Of a stretch of DNA of 64,000 nucleotides, positions 36,069 through 44,205 are shown piece after piece. Position 1 is the stretch's first letter. Every line of letters begins with the position of its first letter. A model generated the notes under the pieces. That model saw only the letters and a program-made list of their open reading frames with translations, searched no databases and had not been told where the DNA came from. Source of the stretch: JASGDN01 sp049840815 (GTDB lineage Bacteria > Chloroflexota > Chloroflexia > Thermomicrobiales > UBA6265); contig JASGJI010000007.1 of the NCBI GenBank assembly GCA_049840815.1, positions 62,001-126,000 of the forward strand, given 5' to 3'. Both the position numbers and the translations under genes were made by a program.

Positions 36069-36629
36069 GGCATATCTCCTTCATTCACTGGGCGACGAAT
36101 CCGCTCTCGCGGCTCAAGCGCCGACGAGAGCATGTTCGTGTACCTCGGACTTGGCCGAGCGGATTCTTGTCGGCATGATACGGCACGACGTTGAGAATTT
36201 CGCCCTTGGATTCTGGGAGATCGCTGGGCGACCTCAGCTCCCCGCAAGAATCTGATGCTGAATCTGAGGCGCAGGCGATACACCCCAAGACTTCACGGTG
36301 ACCAGATGCTGTGAGAAAGAACGGGTATGATCCGGTGCAGAGAGTCCTGAACACCGAAATCGAAGTCCCTGTCCTGTCCACGGGGATATGCACGGGCATC
36401 CAGCTCTTGTGCAATACTCGCAGCGTTCAGCATTCCGACCGATGTGGGTCAGGAGCTCCTATTGTGAAGAGCACCACTCCCCGAATCAGTGGTTCTTCCG
36501 GCCAATACCTTTTGAATGGGAAGCACCGGGATACCACGCGGTCGTCCCCATAAGCCTTTCGCGATCCGCATGTTTCGATTGATGCGCCGGCCTTGCTAGC
36601 CCCCGAAAAGGGGCCAGAAACTTGCCGAG
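36069..36629. other. No recognisable gene
   Basis: This is the presumed promoter region of the DUF3500 gene plus unassigned sequence. CAGAAACTTGCCGAGAGGAC near 36612 resembles an IS630 terminal repeat (ACTTGCCGAGAGAACC). Confidence 0.4.
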
Positions 36630-37110
36630 AGGACGTCAGGAATCTTCCGCCACAGGTACGGTCGCCGGTGGTCGTCCCAATAGGTGAGCGTCTGGGTCGT
36701 GGCCTGCCCGGGGTCGTCCGAGGTCTCGAATCACCGTCCTTTGAGGGCAAGACCCTTCAATTGCTTCCACCACGGCTCGATCAGGTTCATCCAGCTCGCG
36801 TCCTTGGGCAGGAATTGTACCTGAATCTCCGGCCAGGACCGCAGGGCGAGCTACACGTCTCGGCTGGCATGCATCGAGAGATTGTCCTCGATCACCAGCC
36901 ACCGCGCCGCGGGGAACCGGTCGATCCTCTGCTCGAGCAGTTGGAGATGGCTCGTGCTATCCCGTCGTTCCGTGATGATCGCCGTAGCTTCGCCGGTGGT
37001 GGGTTCGAAGGCCCCATTCCCAACGTTCGAGTGATGCCTCCACCGGAGGCCAGAGCAGGTGAAGTTGAAGTCTTCGACAGTCGATTCCGGATAACCAGCG
37101 GGGGTCAAAG
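36630..37110 (-). pseudogene. Decayed IS630-family transposase
   Basis: The minus strand reads, with stops, WLVIEDNLSMHASRDV (second catalytic Asp), WPEIQVQFLPKDASWMNLIE PWWKQLKGLALKGR (Glu) and YWDDHRRPYLWRKIPD. This order matches the C-terminal half of IS630 transposases such as 26629-27257. In-frame stops follow DV and KGR. The N-terminal half is missing. Confidence 0.75.
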
Positions 37111-37320
37111 GGTCTGAACAATCCGGATTGCTTTCCCCGCCTTCGCAAACTCCTCGGCAATCAGTTTCACCCGGCGACCGGGACGGCGACTGGTACCGGC
37201 GAGAAACACGATCTCCTCCGATTTTGAGGAAGCACCTCCCTGGCTAGCACGCCGCACGTCCTGCAACGTGTTGGCGGGGAAGATCGTCGCGGTCAGATGG
37301 ATTCGCTTGGTCGGTTTCAT
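37105..37320 (-). CDS. Small uncharacterised protein (71 aa) overlapping the recombinase gene
   Basis: The frame MKPTKRIHLTATIFPANTLQ … KLIAEEFAKAGKAIRIVQTL starts at ATG 37320, whose last bases form the TGA stop of the tyrosine recombinase (ATGA overlap). It is basic, with a helical C-terminal end, and has no family that I recognise. The overlap suggests co-translation with the recombinase and perhaps an excisionase-like or accessory role, but the sequence gives no proof. Confidence 0.45.
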   Translation of the reverse strand: MKPTKRIHLTATIFPANTLQDVRRASQGGASSKSEEIVFLAGTSRRPGRRVKLIAEEFAKAGKAIRIVQTL

Positions 37321-38212
37321 AGACTTGTGGCCTCCATCACCTTGCGGGCATTCTGTTTGGCCATGTGGATAGAGATCGAGGTAGTATCCAACCTCGCATG
37401 ACCCAGCCACTCCTTGAGCTGGAAGGGAGAGACGCCAGATTGGGCCTTGTAGGAGGCGAAGGTGTGACGCAGGGAGTGGGGGGCACCCGCCGGGTGATGC
37501 CAGCCTGTTCATAATATTTGTTCACGAGATCGCGCACGCCCCACTCCTTGAGGGGCTCCTCGTCGCGGTTGAGAAAGAGATGGGGATAGGGTGTGGGAGG
37601 CCGCAGCGCCAGCCACGTCCTGGTGGCGTGGATGCCCTTCTTCTCCAGCTCGATGGTACGGGCAGCCATGCCCTTGCCCTGGCGCACCGTCAGGACGGCG
37701 TTGTCCAGATCGAGGTCGTCAATCCGCAGGGCACACAGCTCGCTGATGCGGATGCCAGTCTGGATGAACAGCGTCAGGATGCAGAAGTCTCGCGGATTGG
37801 CGCCCGCCGCCGCGAGCAACCGGTTGTACTCCTCCGGGGTGAGATAGGTGCGGGTCTTGCGCTCCCGCTTTGGCGTATCCACGCCATCGACAGGTGATGA
37901 CGCGATCTGATTGGTCACCACCATCCAGCGGTAGAACTCGCGAATGGCGGCCAGCTTGCGCGCTCGGGAGACGCCGGAGACGTTGCGGCGGGCGAGATGC
38001 GCCAGGAAGGCATTGACGTCGTCGGTCGTGACGTCCGCGGCCATGATGAGGAACGGATTGTCCTGGAGCGCCCAGCCAGCAAGCTGGTAGAGGTCCGAGC
38101 GATAGGCCCGGATGGTCTGCGGCGAGCGGTTGCGGCCTTGTTGGACAGTGATGACGTGCTCGATGGCAACGGCAAAACGCTGCGGTCCATGGGCATGAGG
38201 TTGAGATAGCAT
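37317..38212 (-). pseudogene. XerC/D-like tyrosine recombinase, frameshifted and lacking the catalytic Tyr
   Basis: The N-terminal SAM-like domain (QQGRNRSPQTIRAYRSDLYQ) and most of the catalytic domain are in one frame: ILTLFIQTGIRISELCALRI holds the first Arg, and LTVRQGKGMAARTIELEKKG the Lys. At a CCCCCC run near 37482-37488 the frame shifts, and HSLRHTFASYKAQSG, LKEWLGHARLDTTSISIHMA reads on to the TGA at 37317. The HxxR and GH motifs are present, but the nucleophile position (usually I-Y-T/x-H) is Ser (SISIH). Both changes should abolish activity. ATG 38212 has GGAGG ten bases upstream. Confidence 0.8.
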
Positions 38213-38227
38213 AGGGTGGCCCTCCAA

Positions 38228-38531
38228 GTGATACTACCAGCCTATCAATCGGGTTGAATGAGTGCAAATGGAATCATGGAACTATTTGGGCATGATAACG
38301 GGGGTATTTCTCAATTCTCTTGGCCCACGGTTGCGATTGTCAAGCTGGGAGTTCTGGAGCGTGGCCATGAGAATGGTCGTTATCTGGGGTACTGACCACA
38401 GTTGACGACCTTGGCCTTAAACACTCGTATGTCGTGGAAATCCTTTGCAGTCCTTCTGAGTGAATGGAAGGCAATGCATGTCGACATCTTTCTATAGATA
38501 AAATCATAATCCGTGTATTATTCCGTACCCT
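38228..38531. other. AT-richer spacer upstream of the AbrB gene
   Basis: No gene is seen. TATTAT at 38515-38520 lies 11 bases before ATG 38532 and could be the -10 element of an almost leaderless AbrB transcript. Confidence 0.4.
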
Positions 38532-38828
38532 ATGATCATCACTGCAAATACAACCTTCACCAAGAGCAAGCAGGTGAGCTTGCCAGCGCGCATTGAGCGT
38601 GCCCTCGACCTCAAGCCGGGCGAGCGTCTTTCCGTGAGACTCGAGGATGACACGATCGCCCTGTCGCGCCCCCGATTCACCCTCGGCAATGTGTTCGGTT
38701 CGGTCGAAAATGTGTTCGGATCGGTCGAAGCCCGGCCGGACGACGACGTGGTGAGTATTGACGATCGAATCCGGCTGACACAGGACGCGCACTTCGAGGA
38801 GCGTGCCCAGCGCGGCGACGAGCGATGA
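38532..38828 (+). CDS. AbrB/MazE-type antitoxin (VapB-like)
   Basis: A 98-residue protein. The swapped-hairpin DNA-binding domain is residues 1-48: TTFTKSKQVSLPARIERALD then KPGERLSVRLEDDTIALSRP. The tail contains a small tandem repeat, NVFGSVENVFGSVE, which is probably a recent duplication in the toxin-binding part. No Shine-Dalgarno site is visible; the message may be leaderless. Its TGA overlaps the ATG of the PIN-domain gene (ATGA at 38825-38828). AbrB-type antitoxins repress their own operon; here the toxin is broken, so it may be an orphan. Confidence 0.8.
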   Translation: MIITANTTFTKSKQVSLPARIERALDLKPGERLSVRLEDDTIALSRPRFTLGNVFGSVENVFGSVEARPDDDVVSIDDRIRLTQDAHFEERAQRGDER

Positions 38829-39070
38829 CCTATCTCGACGCCAATATCTATCTTCCTGCGTGCGCTGGTCTCGCCCGGCACCGAGCAGCAGCACATCCAG
38901 CAAGTCATCGCCATCGACATCCTTGGGGAAGGGGGAGCCTCGCCGTTCACCTGCAGCGCGGTGGTCGTGCACGAGGTGCTGTATCAGCTCACGCGATTCC
39001 TCCCGAACCGGCGAAGACGCCGACCGATGTCGACGACGAGCCGATCGGCCGACAGGCCCGGAGGAGCGAT
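38825..39070 (+). pseudogene. VapC-like PIN-domain toxin, frameshifted and truncated
   Basis: MTYLDANI, with the first PIN Asp, is followed by what looks like a 4-base duplication (ATCTATCT) that shifts the frame. The continuation FLRALVSPGTEQQHIQQVIA … FTCSAVVVHEVLYQLTRFL in another frame keeps the conserved Glu helix, but the C-terminal acidic residues are missing after about 39010. It is therefore inactive. It overlaps the antitoxin gene by four bases. Confidence 0.75.
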
Positions 39071-39197
39071 ACATGACCATCCAGGCATCGGAACACGCCC
39101 ATCCGATCACCCGTCCCATCACGCATCCGGTCACGTCGTCGACGGATTTTCGGAATCGGCGTGGATTCGGGCGTTTTGGCCGCATAAGGGAGCCGAC

Positions 39198-39220
39198 TGT
39201 CAGGGGTCATGCCCCTGACA
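39198..39220 (+). other. Perfect hairpin upstream of the replication-relaxation gene
   Basis: TGTCAGGGG, loop TCATG, CCCCTGACA: a 9-bp stem ending 37 bases before ATG 39258. It could be a terminator for upstream transcription, a leader structure, or a replication or mobilisation site of the element. Confidence 0.5.
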
Positions 39221-39257
39221 ACCTCGTTCCCATCGCCCTTCCGGCAAGGACGCTCCA

Positions 39258-40058
39258 ATGACCTCGATCCGTATCAGCGTTGCCGAACTCCAACGACTCG
39301 CGAAGCGGCTGAGTGAGCGGGATTGGGGCATTCTCCGCTTCCTCCACCAGCACCGCTATGCCACAACCGATCAGCTGCGGCGGGTCTTCTTCGTTGATCA
39401 CGCCAATCCCGCCGCGGCCACCCGCGCCTGCGTGCGGGTGCTCGACCGCCTGCTGGGGCTTCGCATCGTGACCCGGCTCGAACGGCGTGTCGGCGGCGTC
39501 CGGCATGGCTCGGCCGGCTTCATCTGGTGCCTCGACGTGATCGGGGATCGGTTGACGCGGGCGCAGGGTGGGTCTCGGAAGCGGCTGCTGGAGCCGTCGT
39601 TCCCGTTCCTGACGCATACGCTGGCGGTGACCGAGACGCATGTCGAGCTGCTGGAAGCGACCCGTGCGGGGAGCTTCCTTTTGAATGGGGTGCAGGTGGA
39701 GACGGAAGCCTGGCGGGACTACGTCGCTCCCGGCGGCGTCCGCAGCATGCTCAAGCCCGACTTGATGGTGATGGTGAGCAGCGATGCCTACGACGACCAT
39801 TGGTACATCGAGGTCGACCTCGGCACGGAGTCGCAGCCGGCGCTGCTGCGGAAGTGCCGGGCATATGAGGACTACCGGCGGACGGGCCGTGCCCAAGCCG
39901 AGCACGGCGTCTTCCCGCGGGTGCTCTGGGTGCTGACGACGCCGGAGCGGGCCGCGAAGCTCACGGCCGCGATCGCCGCGGAGCCGACGCTGCCGGACCG
40001 CTTGTTCGTGGGCATCACCCCGGAGGTGTTGGTCGCCACGCTTCGCGATCCGCCCTAG
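39258..40058 (+). CDS. Replication-relaxation family protein, copy 2 (intact)
   Basis: A 266-residue protein with an N-terminal winged helix (LSERDWGILRFLHQHRYATT DQLRRVFF), RVLDRLLGLRIVTRLERRVG, and an all-alpha/beta C-terminal half with LKPDLMVMVSSDAYDDHWYI EVDLGTES, reminiscent of nuclease-like folds. The family occurs on plasmids and integrative elements. The spacer and recombinase downstream repeat the organisation at 1-3131, but an IS630 element has entered right behind the stop codon: the TAG overlaps the TA target (40056-40057). The ORF itself is unaffected. Confidence 0.85.
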   Translation: MTSIRISVAELQRLAKRLSERDWGILRFLHQHRYATTDQLRRVFFVDHANPAAATRACVRVLDRLLGLRIVTRLERRVGGVRHGSAGFIWCLDVIGDRLTRAQGGSRKRLLEPSFPFLTHTLAVTETHVELLEATRAGSFLLNGVQVETEAWRDYVAPGGVRSMLKPDLMVMVSSDAYDDHWYIEVDLGTESQPALLRKCRAYEDYRRTGRAQAEHGVFPRVLWVLTTPERAAKLTAAIAAEPTLPDRLFVGITPEVLVATLRDPP

Positions 40059-41288
40059 TGGAGTGTCACTCCTCAAATGCCGGATAGAGGTGACGGAGAC
40101 GGGTGCGAGCATCGCTGGTGGTGAACTGCCAGTCGATCGTGCGGGTGGCGGCATTACGCCGGTCGGCCCAGGCAGTCACTTCCCGTTCCATCGCGTTACG
40201 ATCCGGGATGCGCTGCCGCAGGCACTGACGCTGGAGGATGCTCAATTCAAGCTCTGCCATGTTCAGCCACGATCCATGTTTCGGCGTGTGGTGGAACTCC
40301 AGCTTGTCCGCCAAGCGTCTGGCTTCATCGGGCGGGAAGGCCGCATACAACGATGCGGGCGTGTGGATGTTCAGCTGATCGAGGACCAGAACGATTCGCT
40401 TGGCGTCGGGATAGTGGACCTCGACCAGCGCCTTGATGCAGGCCGCGAAGTCGAGGCGGGTGCGCTGCGTGCTGACCATGACGGACCGCCACCCCCGCAG
40501 CGGCTCGGTCACCAGGAAGAGGTTGGCGATCCCACCTCGGACATACTCCGGATCGTGGCGGGCCGGATGGCCAGGGACGACGGGTTGGGGTGGCCGGGTC
40601 TCATCGAGCAGTTGTCGGTTGGTCTCATCGAGACAGATGACGGGATGCGCCGGATCGAATGGGCGCTGGTACACATCCAGCACATCTTCCATATGCCAGA
40701 CGAACTCAGGATCGGCGGTGGGGGCCAGGCACCATTGCTCAACCAGCCAGGGTTTCAGCGCGTTTTTTTGAGGGTTCGGCGCACGGTCTCGTAGGAGATG
40801 GAGGGCACCACCTCCAGCCGCACCACCTCATCGGCGAGCAGGCGTAACGACCAGCGGTCGGCTCCATCGGGCGGCTCCGAGCAGGTCACGGCGATCAGCT
40901 TCGCCTCCTGCTCGCCATCGAGCGTTCGCTCGTAGACACGATCCGGGCGCTTGCGCTCCATGGTGGCCGCCAGCCCCTCGGTTGCGAACTGCCGCCGCAC
41001 GCGAAGGACCGTGCTGGCGTTGACGTCGAGCGCTCCGACAATCGCGGCATCCGACCAGCTGGGACCGGCCTCGCCATGATCGGCTTTGAGCAGGATGCGA
41101 GCTCGAGTGATCCTCTGGGCAGTCGCAACTCCGCTATGGATCAGGCCGTTCAGCTCGGCACGCTCAGCGTCGGTCAGGATGACGCGATAGGAATTGGCCA
41201 TAGCGGGGACTCCTCGCGGGAAACACGGCACGATTCCCTACGCGCTCGCAGTCCCCTTGCCACCGGCAACTCATGGCTGACACACCAC
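40058..41288 (-). mobile_element. IS630-family element (two-frame transposase) between relaxation and recombinase genes
   Basis: The element is 1231 bp, flanked by TA at 40056-40057 and 41289-41290. The ends, with the target TA, are TAGTGGAGTGTCACTCCTC and, read inward, TAGTGGTGTGTCAGCCATG. Compared with the module at 1-3131 it lies exactly between the relaxation gene and the conserved spacer. A decayed copy lies at 32640-33701. Confidence 0.85.
40066..41201 (-). CDS. IS630 transposase made by -1 frameshifting at an A7 run
   Basis: Frame A (ATG 41201 to a stop at 40755) gives the DNA-binding part: MANSYRVILTDAERAELNGL, WSDAAIVGALDVNASTVLRV, and SYETVRRTLKK. Frame B gives the DDE part: VICLDETNRQLLDE (first Asp), KRIVLVLDQLNIHTPASLYA (second) and HTPKHGSWLNMAELELSILQ (Glu). 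The frames overlap at seven A residues on the minus strand (40763-40769); a -1 slip there fuses KKTR/KNALKPWLVEQWCLAP in register. This is the known strategy of many IS630 elements. The transposase is likely functional. Confidence 0.85.
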
Positions 41289-41305
41289 TAGGGAGAGCCC
41301 TGGAG

Positions 41306-41314
41306 TTGTCCACA
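41306..41314 (+). promoter_or_regulatory. DnaA-box-like 9-mer in the second module spacer
   Basis: TTGTCCACA, one base from the consensus TTATNCACA, occupies the same place as TTATCCACA at 767-775 relative to the downstream recombinase. Confidence 0.3.
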
Positions 41315-41430
41315 ACCCTGTAGACGATTCCACATCACGGCTCGTCTCGACTTCGTTTGGAGAACGAGCGTCAATAGAACAGGTAATTCAAAATGGGGCG
41401 CATAACGAGGCGCCCGGAAAGGAGACATAT

Positions 41431-43260
41431 ATGGAACGACAGCAATCACAGAACCGAGGAGGTCTGGCAAGAGTGGATCGAGAGGAGCGTGTGGGCACGG
41501 TCTCGCAGATAGAGCACCTGTTGCGTCTCGTCGATGCGAAGAAGCCTAGCACGCCCGCTGGACCGGGAAAGGGGGCTGCCGTGCTCTATCTGCGGGTCTC
41601 GACCCAGCGCCAGATGCATACCGCGAGCGACATCGACACCGAGGGCACCTCGATCGCCACGCAGCGCGAGGCGACCCGGAAGCGCGCCACACAACTCAAC
41701 GTGCCGATCATCGAGGAATTCGTTGAGCCGGGTCATTCCGCGCAGACCGTTGCCAAGCGCCCCGTCTTCCGCGAGTTGCTCACCTACCTGGAGGAGCATC
41801 CCGAGGTCGGCTACGTCATCATCTATACACGCTCTCGTATCTTCCGCAACCAGACCGACGCCGCCCTCACCAAGCGCATCCTGGCCAAGATGGATGTCAA
41901 GTTGATCTCGGCAAAGGAGGACTTTGGCGAGGGGTACATGGCCGACGCCATGGAGGCCATCACCGACATCATGAACGAGGTCCAGGTCCGGCAGAGCGGC
42001 GAGGACATCAGCACGAAGATGCTGCATAAGGCGATGAACGGTGGGACGACGCGACGCGCTCCGCTTGGGTATCGCAACATGCCCAAGGAAGTTGATGGCC
42101 ATATCGTCAGCGGCATCGCGATCGATCCGCAGCGGGCACCGCTGGTGCAATGGGCGTTCGCGCAGTATGCGACGGGGGAGTACAGCCTGGTCGAGCTCCA
42201 GGCTGCCCTGACCGAACAAGGGCTGACTACCCGGCGCACCGCGAAGTGGCCGGAAAAGCCCGTGTCACGGACGCAGCTGGAGTTGATGCTTCGCGATCCA
42301 TACTACCTCGGGATGATCCCCTATAAGGGACAGGTGTATCCCGGTCGGCACGAGGCACTAGTGACGGCCGAGGTCTTCGAGCGGGTGCAGCACGTGCTTG
42401 ACACCCGCATGCAGCGCAATCAGCGGGATATCGTGCACGACCATTTCCTGCGCGGGATGATGCGATGCGGTCGCTGCCGCGCGGAGGGATACAGCCGACC
42501 GCTTGTCTACACCGCCGCCGTGAATTCGCGTGGCAGGATCTACGAGTATTTCTTCTGCGCGGGTCGACAGGACAAGGCCTGCGACCTGCCGCATCTCCCA
42601 GTCCACCTCGTTGAGCATGCCATCGACGCCGAAGTGCAAAGCCTTCAGCTCTCGGCGGAGGTGATCAATGCGTTGCGGCAGCAGTCGGTGAGCCACGCAG
42701 ACGAGCATCTCGCCGCCGAGCGCGAGGCGAGATCCCGGATCAAGAAGGAACTGGACGGGCTGGACGCAAAGGAGGAGCGCTTGCTGGACCTCGCGGCTGA
42801 GGGGGCGCTCACCGCCGCCAAGGTGCATCAGCGGATTGCGAAACTGAGCATCCAGCGGACCACGCTCGCGCAGCGTCTCACGGCGAGCGACACCTACCTC
42901 CGACAGGAACGTGCCACCCTGGCGGACTACTTCGACCTGCTGGAGGCGCCTGGGACGTTCTACGCTGATGCCGCCGACCCGGTGAAACGCCGGCTCCTGC
43001 GCGCCTACTTCAGCGCCATCTGGATCGAGGATGATGGGAATCACGTAACATTGAAGACTGAGCGGCAGCCGGTGGTTGCCCAGATCGACCAGGTGGTCGA
43101 CGCACACGAAGAAGCCACCGAGCAATCGCTCGGTGGTGCTCGATCGTCCATGCCCACGCTCTATGCTTTGGTCGCGTGTTTGAGTAAGACTGGTGTGGTA
43201 CCCCAGGCAGGAATCGAACCTGCGGCCGTCCGCTTAGAAGGCGGGCGCTCTATCCGCTGA
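41431..43260 (+). CDS. Large serine recombinase (integrase) ending inside the tRNA-Arg gene
   Basis: A 609-residue recombinase. The resolvase domain has the nucleophile Ser57 in AVLYLRVSTQ and the motif YTRSRIFRNQ. A recombinase domain (RAPLGYRNMPKEVDGHIVSG … YYLGMIPYKGQVYPGRHEAL), a zinc ribbon (MRCGRCRAEGY … FFCAGRQDKACDLP) and a coiled coil (about 420-500) follow. AAAGGAG precedes ATG 41431. Homology with the paralogue at 882 ends near LGG…LVACLSK. The last 25 or so codons (VVPQAGIEPAAVRLEGGRSI) are simply the antisense of the tRNA-Arg gene. The protein end has thus been created at the integration boundary, a sign that the attachment site overlaps the 3' end of the tRNA. Confidence 0.9.
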   Translation: MERQQSQNRGGLARVDREERVGTVSQIEHLLRLVDAKKPSTPAGPGKGAAVLYLRVSTQRQMHTASDIDTEGTSIATQREATRKRATQLNVPIIEEFVEPGHSAQTVAKRPVFRELLTYLEEHPEVGYVIIYTRSRIFRNQTDAALTKRILAKMDVKLISAKEDFGEGYMADAMEAITDIMNEVQVRQSGEDISTKMLHKAMNGGTTRRAPLGYRNMPKEVDGHIVSGIAIDPQRAPLVQWAFAQYATGEYSLVELQAALTEQGLTTRRTAKWPEKPVSRTQLELMLRDPYYLGMIPYKGQVYPGRHEALVTAEVFERVQHVLDTRMQRNQRDIVHDHFLRGMMRCGRCRAEGYSRPLVYTAAVNSRGRIYEYFFCAGRQDKACDLPHLPVHLVEHAIDAEVQSLQLSAEVINALRQQSVSHADEHLAAEREARSRIKKELDGLDAKEERLLDLAAEGALTAAKVHQRIAKLSIQRTTLAQRLTASDTYLRQERATLADYFDLLEAPGTFYADAADPVKRRLLRAYFSAIWIEDDGNHVTLKTERQPVVAQIDQVVDAHEEATEQSLGGARSSMPTLYALVACLSKTGVVPQAGIEPAAVRLEGGRSIR

Positions 43261-43271
43261 GCTACTGGGGC
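43196..43271 (-). tRNA. tRNA-Arg (anticodon UCU)
   Basis: Read on the minus strand: acceptor GCCCCAG, D-arm AGCTCAGCGGATAGAGC, anticodon arm CCGCCTTCTAAGCGG with TCT in the loop, T-arm GCAGGTTCGATTCCTGC, acceptor CTGGGGT, A and encoded CCA. All stems pair (the first acceptor pair is G-U). Its 3' end faces the serine recombinase, whose stop codon lies within the tRNA. This is a typical integration target for mobile elements. Confidence 0.95.
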
Positions 43272-43626
43272 CTTGCGCAGCGTCGGAACGCCGCACGCGC
43301 CCAGTGTACCCCACCCGTTGCTCGCCACTTCGAGAGACGGTGGATCGGAAACGACGATAGTGGAACCGTCCGCCATGGTTTGTCGTACACCCGATAGTGA
43401 TTGGAGAGAGAAGCGCTGGTCTGACGTGACACGGCGTCACCGTCCAGTACCAGAATCCAGTGTCTGGCCGATCGAAAGTCCTATGACCGACATGCTATGA
43501 TCTGCCCGGCATTGGTACGGATCGCACCGCTGAATCGTTCGCCACCGTGCGATCCCGAAGATGAAGATCGAGCGTTGAAACGCGACCTCAGATGATGAAC
43601 GCACAAGGCCAAGAAAGGCAGATAGC

Positions 43627-43767
43627 ATGGGAACTCGGCTGCTGGACGAGATTCAGCATGGACCGGCATACGCGGAAGGCAACGGCGCCCCGCTGAGCAT
43701 CGTGATTACCGGCACGCTGCTCGCGGTCCTTGGGCTCTTCCTCCGGATCACCTCCAAGGCCAACTGA
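43627..43767 (+). CDS. Small single-span membrane protein (46 aa)
   Basis: The ORF MGTRLLDEIQHGPAYAEGNG is followed by a hydrophobic segment LSIVITGTLLAVLGLFLRI and a short basic tail TSKAN. AAAGGCAG lies 7 bases before the ATG. It sits alone between the tRNA-Arg region and a perfect bidirectional terminator, which argues that it is transcribed. It is too short for a family assignment. Confidence 0.5.
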   Translation: MGTRLLDEIQHGPAYAEGNGAPLSIVITGTLLAVLGLFLRITSKAN

Positions 43768-43783
43768 TTCCCCACCATAGTGA

Positions 43784-43838
43784 GAACGACACGAGGACGG
43801 CTGGCCCACTGATCGGGCCAGCCGTCCTCGTGTCGTTC
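43784..43838. terminator. Perfect 24-bp-stem bidirectional terminator
   Basis: The arms 43784-43807 and 43815-43838 are exact complements (GAACGACACGAGGACGG… at the left), with a 7-base loop ACTGATC. It lies between the small membrane ORF (plus) and the end of the five-gene minus-strand operon (stop at 43848). Confidence 0.85.
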
Positions 43839-43847
43839 CGCATTCCG

Positions 43848-44204
43848 TCATTCCGCCGGAGGCGTTACCATCGGTGCCGTGCGTCGAGCCCGCAGTTCGG
43901 CGTAGAACTCCTTCATCGTGGGACCAAGGCGCTCCCCAGCGGCATCGAGCGTGACGAGCGTCACGCCCGGCTTGCCGACGTCCGCGCGGGCCGCCACTTC
44001 GCCCGTCACGCGCGGCAGGATGCCCTCCGCCTTGCCCATCACGAAGACCTGGTTCGGACGTCCCGTCCGCGCCGCCCGGTAACCCCGCTCCGTGAAGAAG
44101 GTGATCGCCAGATCGAGGACCTCTTTCGCAGGCAGCCGGGAAACGGCCTTCCGTTGATAGGCCGTGCGCTGCATCTCGGCGTTGAACGCGTCACGGTCGG
44201 TCAC
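43848..44204 (-). CDS. Uncharacterised small protein at the end of the five-gene operon
   Basis: A 118-residue soluble protein, MTDRDAFNAEMQRTAYQRKA … VLDLAITFFTERGYRAARTG RPNQVFVMGKAEG. The alternation of helix and strand suggests a small alpha/beta fold, but I do not recognise a family. GTG 44204 follows the stop of the UPF0173 hydrolase by one base, so it is translationally coupled. The terminator at 43784-43838 ends the operon after it. Confidence 0.6.
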   Translation of the reverse strand: MTDRDAFNAEMQRTAYQRKAVSRLPAKEVLDLAITFFTERGYRAARTGRPNQVFVMGKAEGILPRVTGEVAARADVGKPGVTLVTLDAAGERLGPTMKEFYAELRARRTAPMVTPPAE

Positions 44205-44205
44205 G

